From positions 1 through 43,557 of the forward strand of contig QQUG01000015.1 in the NCBI GenBank assembly GCA_008501705.1: DNA of 43,557 nt, in the 5' to 3' direction. Each line of letters begins with the position of its first letter. Within the stretch, counting starts at the first letter, position 1. The DNA comes from Flavobacterium sp. GTDB taxonomy: Bacteria; Bacteroidota; Bacteroidia; Flavobacteriales; Flavobacteriaceae. The translations under genes and the position numbers were made by a program. Under the pieces are notes generated by a model that was not told where the DNA came from, did not search any database, and saw only the letters and a list, made by a program, of their open reading frames with translations. This document shows positions 15,809-24,945 of the stretch, piece by piece.

Positions 15809-17692
15809 CTATTTAATAACAAATCGTTTGGTGCTTCGCCTGTTGCCAATTGTAATGTCTATAAGATATAATCCGGAATCCAGTCGTGAAACATCAATTG
15901 TATTCTCTCCACTCTCCACATTTCCTGCAAGAAGGCTTCTTCCCTGCAGATCGAATACGGTAAAATTAAGTTCATCTGGTAATTCGTTGTAGACGTGAAG
16001 TATTTCTGAAGTCACTGTGGGATAAATTTTCACTGCAAATTGCAATTCATTCTCATCGAAACCAAGAAGTGCTTCTCTTTCTGCAGGATTTCCCAGTAAG
16101 TATAAGGCGTTATTACCATTATTGGTATTCTTTGTATACTCGTACACCCTAATCGCATAGCGTTTGGTATTGTCCAGCCCTGTAACAGTAACCGCTGTCC
16201 CGGTTCCATTGTACATCACATAGGTGCCGTCACCCAGGTCATCACCACTGCCAAATGCAGCATTGGCGTTATAATCTGTTCCATCAAGCGGGTAGGCACT
16301 AAAATTATAGGGGTCGGTGTTGTTTGTAATATCCTTCATAACCACAACACGGGAAGTACCATTTCCATTGGTCCAGCTTAGGTCCATTGTGGAAATACCA
16401 TCGCCTTGCGCCAGCAAGTTACTGGCATTCACCGTTGGGGCGTCGAGAAGATCGAAGGTAGGAAAACCTGAAGCTCCCGAAATACAATTCCATCCCAATC
16501 CATCCAATGCTGCCCAAAATGCAGGCGCTGTTCCGTCCACTATCCGCTTATTCAATAAGATCGCCCAGGTATATCCACTATTGGATCTAACCCAATAGGT
16601 TGCTGTACCATCCACAGCACCGGAATGCCACCAGTTATTACTGGCATTTACAGCCCATCCTTTAGCGTAATTTGCATTATTTGCCGACGGAGTCACCATA
16701 TTGGTAATGGTCGCAGGCAAAAGTATATCGGGTTTGGTGTTGAATCCGTCTACAGCTACGAGTAGTCTCACCAAATCGCGAGCACTTGCTATCCAGCCTC
16801 CATGGCCGTCCATGGCATTAATCGAGAATCCTCCATATTCCCAGGGAACCAGGTTACCACTTCCATAAAGATCCAGGGTTGTGAATCCGTTCCCCACATA
16901 TTCGCCTTCGCGTTCTCGCTTGTCCTCAAGTAAATTCTCACCAATATACATATCGTATATCCCCAGAGGATGCAAGATCTCATCCTGCATATACGCTTCA
17001 TAGGATTTACCCGAAACTTCTTCTATGATCTCACTTAGTATAAGGTATCCCATATTCGAATAGGCATAGGCGGTTCCGGGGGTGAAATTCAGGTTTTTTT
17101 CGAGCAGGTAATTAATAAGGAATTCTTCTTTCACCGGGTTGGGTTGTCCCTGGGTTTGGGTAACATGTAGCGGAACCGCGATGGGGTCACATCCTGAAAA
17201 GAACCATGGATAGGGTGTGGTGGGGTTTGGGAAACAATCAACACTACTATCCCAGCCCGCACTGTGTTCCAGAAGCTGTTGCACGGTTATATCGTAAATG
17301 CGATTATCTATTATTGTACTTCCCGAAAAATACCAGTGATTCTCCAGCAGACCGCCCGGGCCAAACACCTTATCGGCAAGTGCAATATCACCATCTTCGA
17401 TCATCTTCATAATTCCTATACTGGTAATGGGTTTCGAAACACTTGCAATTCTGAACATATGATACGGCTGAGTAGGTTCAGTCGCACTGATATCGGCATT
17501 TCCGAAGGATCTCATATATTTTAGCTCTCCGTCTTTTGCAAGCGCAAAAGTTAAGCCGGGTATATTATAGCTGGACATGAAATTTTGTACCTGTGTATCA
17601 CAACTACTCATTTGTGGAACGGGTATTCCGTTTTGAGCAATGCTGCAGATTCCTAATAGTAACACTGTTGCATATGATAATAGTCGTTTCAT
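15809..17692 (-). CDS. Secreted beta-lactamase-fold serine hydrolase with T9SS sorting domain
   Basis: The protein (627 residues) has a signal peptide (MKRLLSYATVLLLGICSIAQ) and a class C beta-lactamase/penicillin-binding-protein-like domain to about residue 390. The catalytic set is visible: SVSK (S84, K87), YSN (Y211-N213) and WWHSG as the KTG-equivalent box. A fibronectin-like or other beta domain follows at about 420-540. The last 75 residues (KIYPTVTSEILHVYN to STKRFVIK) are a type A C-terminal sorting domain of the type IX system. It is therefore predicted to be exported to the cell surface or medium. Such enzymes include esterases, D-aminopeptidases and beta-lactamase-like proteins. 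The substrate is unknown. Confidence 0.88.
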   Translation of the reverse strand: MKRLLSYATVLLLGICSIAQNGIPVPQMSSCDTQVQNFMSSYNIPGLTFALAKDGELKYMRSFGNADISATEPTQPYHMFRIASVSKPITSIGIMKMIEDGDIALADKVFGPGGLLENHWYFSGSTIIDNRIYDITVQQLLEHSAGWDSSVDCFPNPTTPYPWFFSGCDPIAVPLHVTQTQGQPNPVKEEFLINYLLEKNLNFTPGTAYAYSNMGYLILSEIIEEVSGKSYEAYMQDEILHPLGIYDMYIGENLLEDKREREGEYVGNGFTTLDLYGSGNLVPWEYGGFSINAMDGHGGWIASARDLVRLLVAVDGFNTKPDILLPATITNMVTPSANNANYAKGWAVNASNNWWHSGAVDGTATYWVRSNSGYTWAILLNKRIVDGTAPAFWAALDGLGWNCISGASGFPTFDLLDAPTVNASNLLAQGDGISTMDLSWTNGNGTSRVVVMKDITNNTDPYNFSAYPLDGTDYNANAAFGSGDDLGDGTYVMYNGTGTAVTVTGLDNTKRYAIRVYEYTKNTNNGNNALYLLGNPAEREALLGFDENELQFAVKIYPTVTSEILHVYNELPDELNFTVFDLQGRSLLAGNVESGENTIDVSRLDSGLYLIDITIGNRRSTKRFVIK

Positions 17693-17740
17693 AATGTAAT
17701 AGAATTAAGGTTAGTACCATTACATCGCAGTAGAACGAAA

Positions 17741-17779
17741 TTGTCATCATTTAAAAATTTTACAGGGCAATGATGACAA
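17741..17779. repeat. 11-bp perfect inverted repeat between the serine hydrolase and the sigma-factor operon
   Basis: TTGTCATCATT and AATGATGACAA are separated by 17 bases. They lie midway in the 186-base divergent region, about 50 bases from the hydrolase ATG and 100 from the sigma-factor ATG. A smaller pair, ATGTAAT/ATTACAT (17694-17725), lies next to it. Likely roles are an operator or a paired leader structure. Confidence 0.5.
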
Positions 17780-17878
17780 ATTTTTCTTTATACGATGTGA
17801 GGGTGAATGGCGCTGTTATATTGATTTCAGTAAAAATCTGAATGAAAAAAAATTGTATCTTTTCCCTATCTACATACC

Positions 17879-18454
17879 ATGGGGAATGACAATCTAATAG
17901 CGGCGCAATTGCATCTGGCAGAGGCTGTGAAGAACAATGATGAATTAGTTCTGAAACAGTTGTATCAGGAATGTTATGGTAAAATCGAAGTACATATTTT
18001 GAAGAATAACGGCACCAGGCCCCAGGCAAAGGACACTTACCAGGAAGCATTTATAGCGACCTGGCAAAATGTGAAAAGCGGAAAATTCGTGCCTGCTAAC
18101 GAAACTGCTTTACAAGGTTATTTGTACAGGATCGCAAAAAATAAATGGACGGATTATTTGAGATCTTCGCAATTTAAGAAGACTTCTGCGATGCGGGAAG
18201 GTTATGAAATTCCGGACGAGTTCGACGAATCGAATACCGATAATATACAACAACTCAATACCGCAATGGAAGCCTTTCAGAAGCTAGGTAATGAATGTAA
18301 GCAACTGTTAACCTATTTTTATTTTGAGAAAAAATCGATGCGGGAAATTGCTATGGCATTCGAAATTGGCGAAGCCTCCGCACGCAATAAAAAATATCGT
18401 TGTATCAGCAAATTAAGAGAATTAGCCAAAACCCCAATTATAAAAAATGAATAA
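17879..18454 (+). CDS. ECF-type RNA polymerase sigma factor
   Basis: The 191-residue protein has the two-domain layout of extracytoplasmic-function sigma factors. Region 2 spans roughly residues 20-100, with DTYQEAFIATWQNV as the region 2.3-like segment and ALQGYLYRIAKNKWTDYLR following. Region 4 spans about 120-185, with CKQLLTYFYFEKKSMREIAMAFEIGEASARNKKYRCISKLRELA as its helix-turn-helix. It directs core polymerase to its own promoters. The next gene overlaps it by eight bases and encodes an anti-sigma-like membrane protein, the usual pair. Its target promoters probably include this operon, but the sequence does not show them. Confidence 0.88.
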   Translation: MGNDNLIAAQLHLAEAVKNNDELVLKQLYQECYGKIEVHILKNNGTRPQAKDTYQEAFIATWQNVKSGKFVPANETALQGYLYRIAKNKWTDYLRSSQFKKTSAMREGYEIPDEFDESNTDNIQQLNTAMEAFQKLGNECKQLLTYFYFEKKSMREIAMAFEIGEASARNKKYRCISKLRELAKTPIIKNE

Positions 18455-19184
18455 TTCAGAAAACATATCACAGGAACGTATTGAACGTATAGAGCTGTAC
18501 CTCGAAGGTAAAATGAGCGAGGATGAAAGATCTCGTTTCGAGTCTGAACTGAACACAGATCCCCAATTGGCCGCGCAGCTGGATGAGCTGCGAATTTTAA
18601 TTCTTGGCGTAGAAACAGCCGCTCTAAAAGATAAAATGGAGGACTTTCACGCAGATCTATCTCCAGTGAAAACTATCACTTCTAGTGGCGGAAAGGGAAG
18701 CACAGCACTCTGGCGATGGTCTGTAGCTGCCATTCTCATTGTGGCCCTGGGAGTTTTCTGGATGCTAAAAAGCGATAATCATTACGAACAGCTATACGCC
18801 AAACATTTTAGTCCGGATCCCGGCTTGCCAACTACCATGAGCGCTACTGCTAATTACGAGTTTTATGAGGGCATGGTAAATTATAAACAAGGGGATTACA
18901 AAACCGCGCTTGTCAAGTGGGAGTCTATAGAGGAGAATACCATGGGCATGGATACGCTACAATATTTCCGTGGCGTTGCTTATCTGGCAGATGGCGATAC
19001 GGAAAACAGTATTAAATATCTTCAACCTCTATGGAATACAGAGGATAATAGTTTTTCTAATGAAACGGCTCATTACCTGGGCCTGGCCTATTTAAAAAAC
19101 GGCGACATTGAAGAAGCCATAAATTATCTTACCTTTAGTAATGAAGAAAGTGCGAAGGAAATACTTTCTGAAATCAAAGACTAA
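18447..19184 (+). CDS. Anti-sigma-factor-like membrane protein with C-terminal tetratricopeptide repeats
   Basis: The 245-residue protein has a short N-terminal cytoplasmic part (about residues 1-90, YLEGKMSEDERSRFESEL, resembling the zinc-less anti-sigma/zf-HC2-like start), one transmembrane helix (WRWSVAAILIVALGVFWML, about 92-111) and a periplasmic part with TPR-like repeats (EFYEGMVNYKQGDYKTALVKWESI, YLADGDTENSIKYL, YLGLAYLKNGDIEEAINYL). This layout suggests that a periplasmic TPR input controls release of the sigma factor. Its ATG overlaps the sigma gene's end by eight bases and ten bases separate it from the CHAT gene. No Cys-His zinc motif is seen. Confidence 0.75.
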   Translation: MNNSENISQERIERIELYLEGKMSEDERSRFESELNTDPQLAAQLDELRILILGVETAALKDKMEDFHADLSPVKTITSSGGKGSTALWRWSVAAILIVALGVFWMLKSDNHYEQLYAKHFSPDPGLPTTMSATANYEFYEGMVNYKQGDYKTALVKWESIEENTMGMDTLQYFRGVAYLADGDTENSIKYLQPLWNTEDNSFSNETAHYLGLAYLKNGDIEEAINYLTFSNEESAKEILSEIKD

Positions 19185-19194
19185 CTAACTTTAA

Positions 19195-22100
19195 ATGAAA
19201 CTAATACCCGGCAAGTATTTTGGGGTTTTGCTACTGCTGTGTATTTTCGGAATTTTTGAATTGCATTCGCAATCCGAAAAGACTACCTGGCAGCAGACTG
19301 TTGATGCCTATATTGAATCTAATCAGCCAAAAAAGGCAGATTCGGTTCTGCAGAAACAGCAGGAGATTTTCCTTCAGGCCGGACAACTGGATTCTCTTTA
19401 TCAGTTTCCCGGAAAAATCGGGCGTATTGCCAAATTACAATACGATGCCAAAACCGCAGCCGCCAAAGCGGAAGCATTTATACGTTTTCTAAAAACCAAA
19501 ACCGACAACCCCCGTACATTCAGCAAGGCCTACCTGGACATTGATAACCTATATGTATTCCTGGTAGACGACCAAAACGCCCTGAAATCGTCTCTCATAG
19601 CCCTGCAGTATGCTAGAACTATCCCGGATGTAACTTTTGAAGAACTGGGAAAGATCAATTATGCCATTGGCAGTAATTATTACGCTCTTTACGATCTTTC
19701 CAATGCCTTAAAATATTTTAAGTCTTCTGCTTCGGCCTACGAGAGGTCGGAAGCCGTAAAAAAAGAGATCCTGGCCGACGCGTACAACGGCGTAGCCGTT
19801 TCCATGTGGACCCTCAACAAATTAGATAGTGCTCGTATTTATTTCAACAAGGCAATTCGGGCAACAGAGGAAAGTGATCTCACTGGTTTTAACCGAACCT
19901 ATTATATAGTGGCCTTCCAGTTTAATCTGGCTTTGGTGATAGACGCCCAGGGGCAACTTGGTGAAGCCATTGCCATGAAGGAGGAAATTATAAATCAACT
20001 TCAGAAGATCATAGACGAATGCGATGACGACTTCCTGGTAAAGAAATCGAAACGGTTACTGGCCTCGGCAATCGCTAACCTGGCTGCTTTTTACAACGAT
20101 ACGGGTTATCTTACCAAGGCTTATGAGATGCTGCTCTACTCCTACGAAAAAAAGAAAGAGGTTTACGAAATTCACAGTCCGCGCCTGGCCACAGTTCTTA
20201 CACAAATCGCACTGGCTGAATTCGAATTAAAGGAATTTGATAAGAGCATAGCAACGGCTTCCAAGGCGTTGGAGAACTTAAAAAAGTCGCCAAGCGACTA
20301 TCTGTCCGTAGAAGCAGACGTATATGCCATGCTTGGGAAGAGTCATGCTGCCAAAGGCGAAATTGATAAAGCCGACTCTTATTTTAAAACATGTCTAGAT
20401 CTTTACCGAAAGGCCTATCCTGAAGCGTATAGCCAGGAGTTTCTCATTTTTCGAAGGGATTATTCCCAATTCCTGGCCGATAATGGAAAGGCCAAACTGG
20501 CCATCGAAATAGCCCTTGATTCTTACGATTATATTTTGGAGAACGAAGGGGCGGAGAGCTTTTCCACCTTGAAGGAAGTAACCAATCTATCTGAAGTCTA
20601 CTATAAAGCGGCAGATCATGAGAACGCCCTGAAATGGGCCCAAAAAGGCAACGCAATCCTGGATCTGAAACTCAAGGATGCAAAATCCCATATTGACTCG
20701 GTGCAGGTGGAATTCAGACGACCGTTCATTACACTTATGGAAGTACGCTCCCTATACCGCACGAACACATCCAGAGACTCCCTTTTTTTAAAACAGCAGA
20801 TAGAAAAATTGAACAAAGCGGTTGCTTCGCTTGAAAAGCGCAAAACCACAACCTATAGTCCGGAGGATATCAATATCATCCTGGAAGAATACAAAGCACT
20901 CAGTACCGAGTCTAAAAAAATGTATTTCGAGTTATTCGAGCTGAGCGGAAATAAAAAGTACCTGGATAAAACTGTGGCGATCCACGAATCGGGTATCTAT
21001 AACAGGATTAGGACCCAGTTTAATATTAAAAATGATATCGGATTTGGAAGCCTGCCCGATTCGATACTAAAAAAGGAAAATGAACTAAAAATGTCCATTT
21101 CCAACTCTTTATCCGGGGAAGGCTCTAACAGGCTGGACAACTATTTCAGTGCTTCCGAAAACTGGCGTTCCTTTCTGGATACCTTAAAGCAGAAATACCC
21201 TAAATACTATGCGTTGCGGTATGCAACTATTGAAGAGGACCTTGGGAATATTCAGCAAAGAATACCGGAAAACACCACGGTTGTACGCTATTTTTTCATA
21301 GAAAACGACCTCTTTGTTTTTATTCTGAATAAGAATCTCCGGGAAATACTTGCTTTGGATTATGACCACCTTAGTGAACACATTCTAAACCTTGCCGAAG
21401 ACCAGTCGGATCTGGAACGAACCTCAACTTCAATTGCCGTACTTTACGACAAACTCTGGCGACCTATTGAAGATCTGGTATCTACCCGAAAGGTAATTAT
21501 CATTCCCGATAGGGATTTGTTCAATTTGAGTTTTGAAACGCTTTCACCTGTTAAGATCACCGACTTTAAACAACTTGCCACCCAAAGTTTACTGTCTAAA
21601 AAAGTGATTTCATATAGTTATAGCTTGTTCATACTTAAACAACCGGCACCTACCTATGTATATCCAAAGAATTTCGTGGCTTTTGCACCCGAGTTCAATG
21701 AAGACATGAAGCTGGAATACAGATTTTCCATTACAGATTCGCTCGATATCGATAAAACCTATATCAAGTTACTTCCACAGCCTTTCAGCAAAGAGCTGGT
21801 GAAGAAATATGCAAACATATTCGATGGAGAGTCCTACCTGAATAAAAATTCTACCAAAGAGGTTTTTAAATTGAACGCCAGGGAACACAAGATCATTCAT
21901 ATTGGGACACACGCAGAGTCGAACAATATTACCCCGGAATTCTCCAGGTTAATCTTTGCCAAGGACGTAGCCCAAATAGAGAACCGTGAAGATAACTCCC
22001 TGTTCACTTACGAGATCTACGACTATAATGTAGCCTCCAACCTAACTATCCTTACCGCTTGTGAAACAGGGAAACCCACCTTCGAACCCGGCGAAGGTAT

Positions 22101-22446
22101 GATCTCACTGGCCCATGCCTTTAATTATGCAGGGAGTGAAAGTATACTTACCAGTTTGTGGAAGATAGACGAAAAATCCAGTAATGAGATCCTTGGATAT
22201 TTCTACGACAATCTAAAGGACGGTATGGCCAAAGACGAAGCACTGCGGCAGGCCAAACTTAGTTATCTGGCAGTTGCCAAAGGCCGGACTATCGCTCCGC
22301 AGTATTGGTCCGGACTGGTGCTGATGGGAGATACGGCACCATTGGAGCTTCATTCCGAATTTCCGTTCTGGCCATGGTTCCTGGGAGGTTTGGTGATACT
22401 GGCAGTATTGCTTTTCGTTTTCAGGGAAAAAGATCCTGCAAAGTAA
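19195..22446 (+). CDS. Exported TPR-CHAT protein (caspase-like peptidase domain)
   Basis: CHAT domains are clan CD caspase-like cysteine peptidases. The 1083-residue protein has a signal peptide (residues 1-25), then a long helical TPR region (about 40-500), a further helical stretch, and a CHAT domain (about 690-1045). The His-Cys pair is intact: HIGTHAES (H906) and LTACETG (C956). Typical CHAT features follow: EGMISLAHAFNYAGSESILTSLWKID and QYWSGLVLMGD. A C-terminal helix (WFLGGLVILAVLLFVF) then anchors it to the membrane with a short basic tail. The domain should therefore face the periplasm. It sits in an operon with sigma, anti-sigma-like and transglutaminase-like genes. The target is unknown. 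Confidence 0.85.
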   Translation: MKLIPGKYFGVLLLLCIFGIFELHSQSEKTTWQQTVDAYIESNQPKKADSVLQKQQEIFLQAGQLDSLYQFPGKIGRIAKLQYDAKTAAAKAEAFIRFLKTKTDNPRTFSKAYLDIDNLYVFLVDDQNALKSSLIALQYARTIPDVTFEELGKINYAIGSNYYALYDLSNALKYFKSSASAYERSEAVKKEILADAYNGVAVSMWTLNKLDSARIYFNKAIRATEESDLTGFNRTYYIVAFQFNLALVIDAQGQLGEAIAMKEEIINQLQKIIDECDDDFLVKKSKRLLASAIANLAAFYNDTGYLTKAYEMLLYSYEKKKEVYEIHSPRLATVLTQIALAEFELKEFDKSIATASKALENLKKSPSDYLSVEADVYAMLGKSHAAKGEIDKADSYFKTCLDLYRKAYPEAYSQEFLIFRRDYSQFLADNGKAKLAIEIALDSYDYILENEGAESFSTLKEVTNLSEVYYKAADHENALKWAQKGNAILDLKLKDAKSHIDSVQVEFRRPFITLMEVRSLYRTNTSRDSLFLKQQIEKLNKAVASLEKRKTTTYSPEDINIILEEYKALSTESKKMYFELFELSGNKKYLDKTVAIHESGIYNRIRTQFNIKNDIGFGSLPDSILKKENELKMSISNSLSGEGSNRLDNYFSASENWRSFLDTLKQKYPKYYALRYATIEEDLGNIQQRIPENTTVVRYFFIENDLFVFILNKNLREILALDYDHLSEHILNLAEDQSDLERTSTSIAVLYDKLWRPIEDLVSTRKVIIIPDRDLFNLSFETLSPVKITDFKQLATQSLLSKKVISYSYSLFILKQPAPTYVYPKNFVAFAPEFNEDMKLEYRFSITDSLDIDKTYIKLLPQPFSKELVKKYANIFDGESYLNKNSTKEVFKLNAREHKIIHIGTHAESNNITPEFSRLIFAKDVAQIENREDNSLFTYEIYDYNVASNLTILTACETGKPTFEPGEGMISLAHAFNYAGSESILTSLWKIDEKSSNEILGYFYDNLKDGMAKDEALRQAKLSYLAVAKGRTIAPQYWSGLVLMGDTAPLELHSEFPFWPWFLGGLVILAVLLFVFREKDPAK

Positions 22447-22519
22447 GACCTTCCAGTTTTCGATGACATTTCGATAGTTAGCCGATGTGATTATATAGCT
22501 AATCCAAAAACTAACAGTC

Positions 22520-24151
22520 ATGAAAAAACTACTAATTCCTTTAAGCCTATTTTTTGTAGGTACCGTACTATTTGCACTTAGTTTTCTGAGTTTCGGTAGT
22601 GCTTCCGGAGATCTCGACATTTCCATAGTGAAGTCTAATTCGATCATGCCCGCCGCGCATAATGTATATGCGAACGAGTTGGCACTGGACGGAAAATACT
22701 ATCTCTTTAAGGCTAAAATGACCAATAATGGAGACAATACCCTTGAAGATGTGACCGTGCGTTATAGGATTCCAGGCTATGTTGAATGGACAGAATTGGA
22801 CGTAATAGGTGAAATGTTTCCCGGACAGACCGCATCGGTGCGCTGCTATCCGAAATTCAAGGATGATATTTCAGAAAAAATGACCGAATCCACAGAGAAA
22901 GTAGAAATCGAAATTTCCTGGGATGGAGCCCAGGAAGACGATATCATCGATGAGGAATTTAGTTTCAGGATCTCAGACAGGAATGAATATCTCTTTACCA
23001 ATATTCCGGCCGAAGAGATCGCCGGTTGGGGAGATGTATATAACAACGACGCCTTGTTGGCCTGCTTTGTTACTCCAAACGATCCCATAGTAAAATACTA
23101 TACCCAGAATATACAAGAGAAAATACTAATGGGGGAAACAGCTTCGGTCACTAAAGACCCTAATGAAGCCGTACGCTTCCTTGCCGGGATCTACAACGCC
23201 ACGGTACTTTCTCATATGGTGTATAGCGGAACCAAAGGTATCCCGGAAACATTACAGGACGTATCAAAATTTTCGCAGCATAACAGACTTCCAAGGGAAG
23301 TGATCACCGGGAACACGGGGCTCTGTCTCGAATTGAGTTTGCTTTATGCCAGTATACTATCCAACGCAGGCTTGGACCCGATGATATTTCTTGTGCCGGG
23401 ACATGCTTACCCGGGCTTCCGTCTCAACGGACAATATTACGCCATAGAATCTACCGGGATAGGTGGTGAAGGGATTGGGAGTATTATGAGTACCGAAGAA
23501 GCCTTCAAGAAAGGAATGGAGCAGCTAAACCAATTTATGCAAAAGGCGCAAACAGGTGATCCCAGATACACAGTGGTAGATATTCATGCAGTAAACCAGC
23601 AGGGAGTTACGCCCATGGTTCTTAAAGACGACGATTTCCTAAGAAAAAAAGTAGACGACATTGTAAGTTCCTGGGGTGGTTCCGGAGCCTTAGCAAAGGC
23701 AAGTAATGATACCCGTGTTGTTAACACCGGAAATACTGGATCGAACAATTCGGGAGGTGGAAGCTCGGGTGGCTCTGCCCTATCCTTCTCGATCCCCGGC
23801 GGCTGGCAAACATTTATGCGTCCTGTGCCGGAAATACCGATAATTACAGCACAGGTTGTTGCCCCGGACCAATCCACCACAGTTACCGTATTCGATGTAC
23901 CCGCATCCAGCGGTCAGGAGGCCCTGGGAATAATTAACCAGTATTTTCAAAATTATGGAATGTCCATGCAATACCAGCTGAATGGCAATCAGGTTTCCGG
24001 ACAAACATTTTCTAATAGCGGAGTATTTAATTGGGTAGGTAAAACCTTAGGTCGAAACGGAGGGATCCGTGTGGTGGCTGTAGGTGCACCCGATTATCTG
24101 TACAACCAGAGTTCGGGCTACATAACCCAGGTTTTTAATAGTATTCGTTAA
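22520..24151 (+). CDS. Exported transglutaminase-like protein with Gly/Ser linker and C-terminal domain
   Basis: The 543-residue protein starts with a signal or anchor helix (residues 1-24) and a beta-rich N-terminal part to about 190. It then has a transglutaminase-like papain-fold domain: TGLCLELS (C269), PGHAYPG (H295) and YAIESTG (E310), a plausible Cys-His-Glu set in the correct order and spacing. A Gly/Ser/Asn-rich linker (about 398-420) leads to a C-terminal domain of about 120 residues. Such domains may act as peptidases or cross-linkers. It begins 73 bases after the CHAT gene on the same strand. No named family is claimed for the flanking domains. Confidence 0.72.
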   Translation: MKKLLIPLSLFFVGTVLFALSFLSFGSASGDLDISIVKSNSIMPAAHNVYANELALDGKYYLFKAKMTNNGDNTLEDVTVRYRIPGYVEWTELDVIGEMFPGQTASVRCYPKFKDDISEKMTESTEKVEIEISWDGAQEDDIIDEEFSFRISDRNEYLFTNIPAEEIAGWGDVYNNDALLACFVTPNDPIVKYYTQNIQEKILMGETASVTKDPNEAVRFLAGIYNATVLSHMVYSGTKGIPETLQDVSKFSQHNRLPREVITGNTGLCLELSLLYASILSNAGLDPMIFLVPGHAYPGFRLNGQYYAIESTGIGGEGIGSIMSTEEAFKKGMEQLNQFMQKAQTGDPRYTVVDIHAVNQQGVTPMVLKDDDFLRKKVDDIVSSWGGSGALAKASNDTRVVNTGNTGSNNSGGGSSGGSALSFSIPGGWQTFMRPVPEIPIITAQVVAPDQSTTVTVFDVPASSGQEALGIINQYFQNYGMSMQYQLNGNQVSGQTFSNSGVFNWVGKTLGRNGGIRVVAVGAPDYLYNQSSGYITQVFNSIR

Positions 24152-24168
24152 CGCAAAACAATTTCAAA

Positions 24169-24795
24169 ATGAAAAATTCAAAAAATATAATGTTCCTATT
24201 CCTGATACTTACAACAGTATGGGTATACGGCCAGCAAACACAACAAAAAATAGACATGGATATTGATGCGGTAGGGAATGCCAAGATCAATGTATCAATG
24301 ACAATGAACGCCCAACAATGGCAGGTATGGGTGAGCACCCTGGGGAACAACCCCGCAGCTTTAAAACGCGAGGTAGAGCGATCTATGCCCGCTTATTTTC
24401 TCGATGACTTTAAACTTGAAAAAGACGAAATGAACAGGTCTTTCACCCTTAGCCTAAATGCCTATGGGGTATGTGAGATCAACAAACGCGGTGTGTGGAC
24501 CATAGACACAGACCAAAAGAACGCCAATTTAACCAAACTCACCGAACATAAATACATGCTGGTAAGTAGTCCGGAAGAATTTGGCGGCACCATACAGCAA
24601 ACTTTTACGATCAGTTTTCCACCGGAGGCCGAAAATATAGAAGTAGACAAAGATGCTTTGGGTAATTCTGTCTTTAAATTCGATATGGAGAATTCGGCCG
24701 GAGGCTTAAATCTGATGATGCTTGGTGGTATTTTGTTTATGGTTGCAGGAGTGGGTTGGTCTGGAGTAAGTGTTCTCACCAATAAGGGCAAATAG
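24169..24795 (+). CDS. Exported protein with C-terminal membrane anchor, last gene of the sigma-CHAT operon
   Basis: I do not recognise this 208-residue protein. It has a signal peptide (MKNSKNIMFLFLILTTVWVYGQ), an extracytoplasmic beta-rich part (IDAVGNAKINVSMTMNAQQWQVW) and one transmembrane helix near the C-terminus (MMLGGILFMVAGVGWSGVSVL). A short lysine-containing tail follows. The arrangement places most of the protein outside the inner membrane. It starts 17 bases after the transglutaminase-like gene and is followed by a long hairpin that probably ends the operon. It could be a partner or substrate of the two cysteine-peptidase-like proteins; that is inference from position only. Confidence 0.7.
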   Translation: MKNSKNIMFLFLILTTVWVYGQQTQQKIDMDIDAVGNAKINVSMTMNAQQWQVWVSTLGNNPAALKREVERSMPAYFLDDFKLEKDEMNRSFTLSLNAYGVCEINKRGVWTIDTDQKNANLTKLTEHKYMLVSSPEEFGGTIQQTFTISFPPEAENIEVDKDALGNSVFKFDMENSAGGLNLMMLGGILFMVAGVGWSGVSVLTNKGK

Positions 24796-24818
24796 CAACC
24801 GCTTTTTACCCAAAACCC

Positions 24819-24859
24819 AAAGACATGGAAAATTTATCGATGACATTTTCCATGTCTTT
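24819..24859 (+). terminator. 15-bp perfect stem-loop after the sigma-CHAT operon
   Basis: AAAGACATGGAAAAT and ATTTTCCATGTCTTT pair perfectly around an 11-base loop, 24 bases after the last stop codon of the operon. There is no long T-tract after the right arm beyond TTT, so it may be a transcription terminator, an mRNA stabiliser or a processing site. Confidence 0.55.
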
Positions 24860-24945
24860 CGATGTTAATGTACCGGGGGTCTCTATTTCGATCACCCTTT
24901 CCCTGAATCTATTTGAACTTTCCCGTGCTCATAAATTATATAGAT

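Noticed and set aside
19195-22446. Type III CRISPR-linked TPR-CHAT effector
   Set aside because: There is no Cas gene nearby, and the signal peptide and membrane anchor place this CHAT protein in the envelope.
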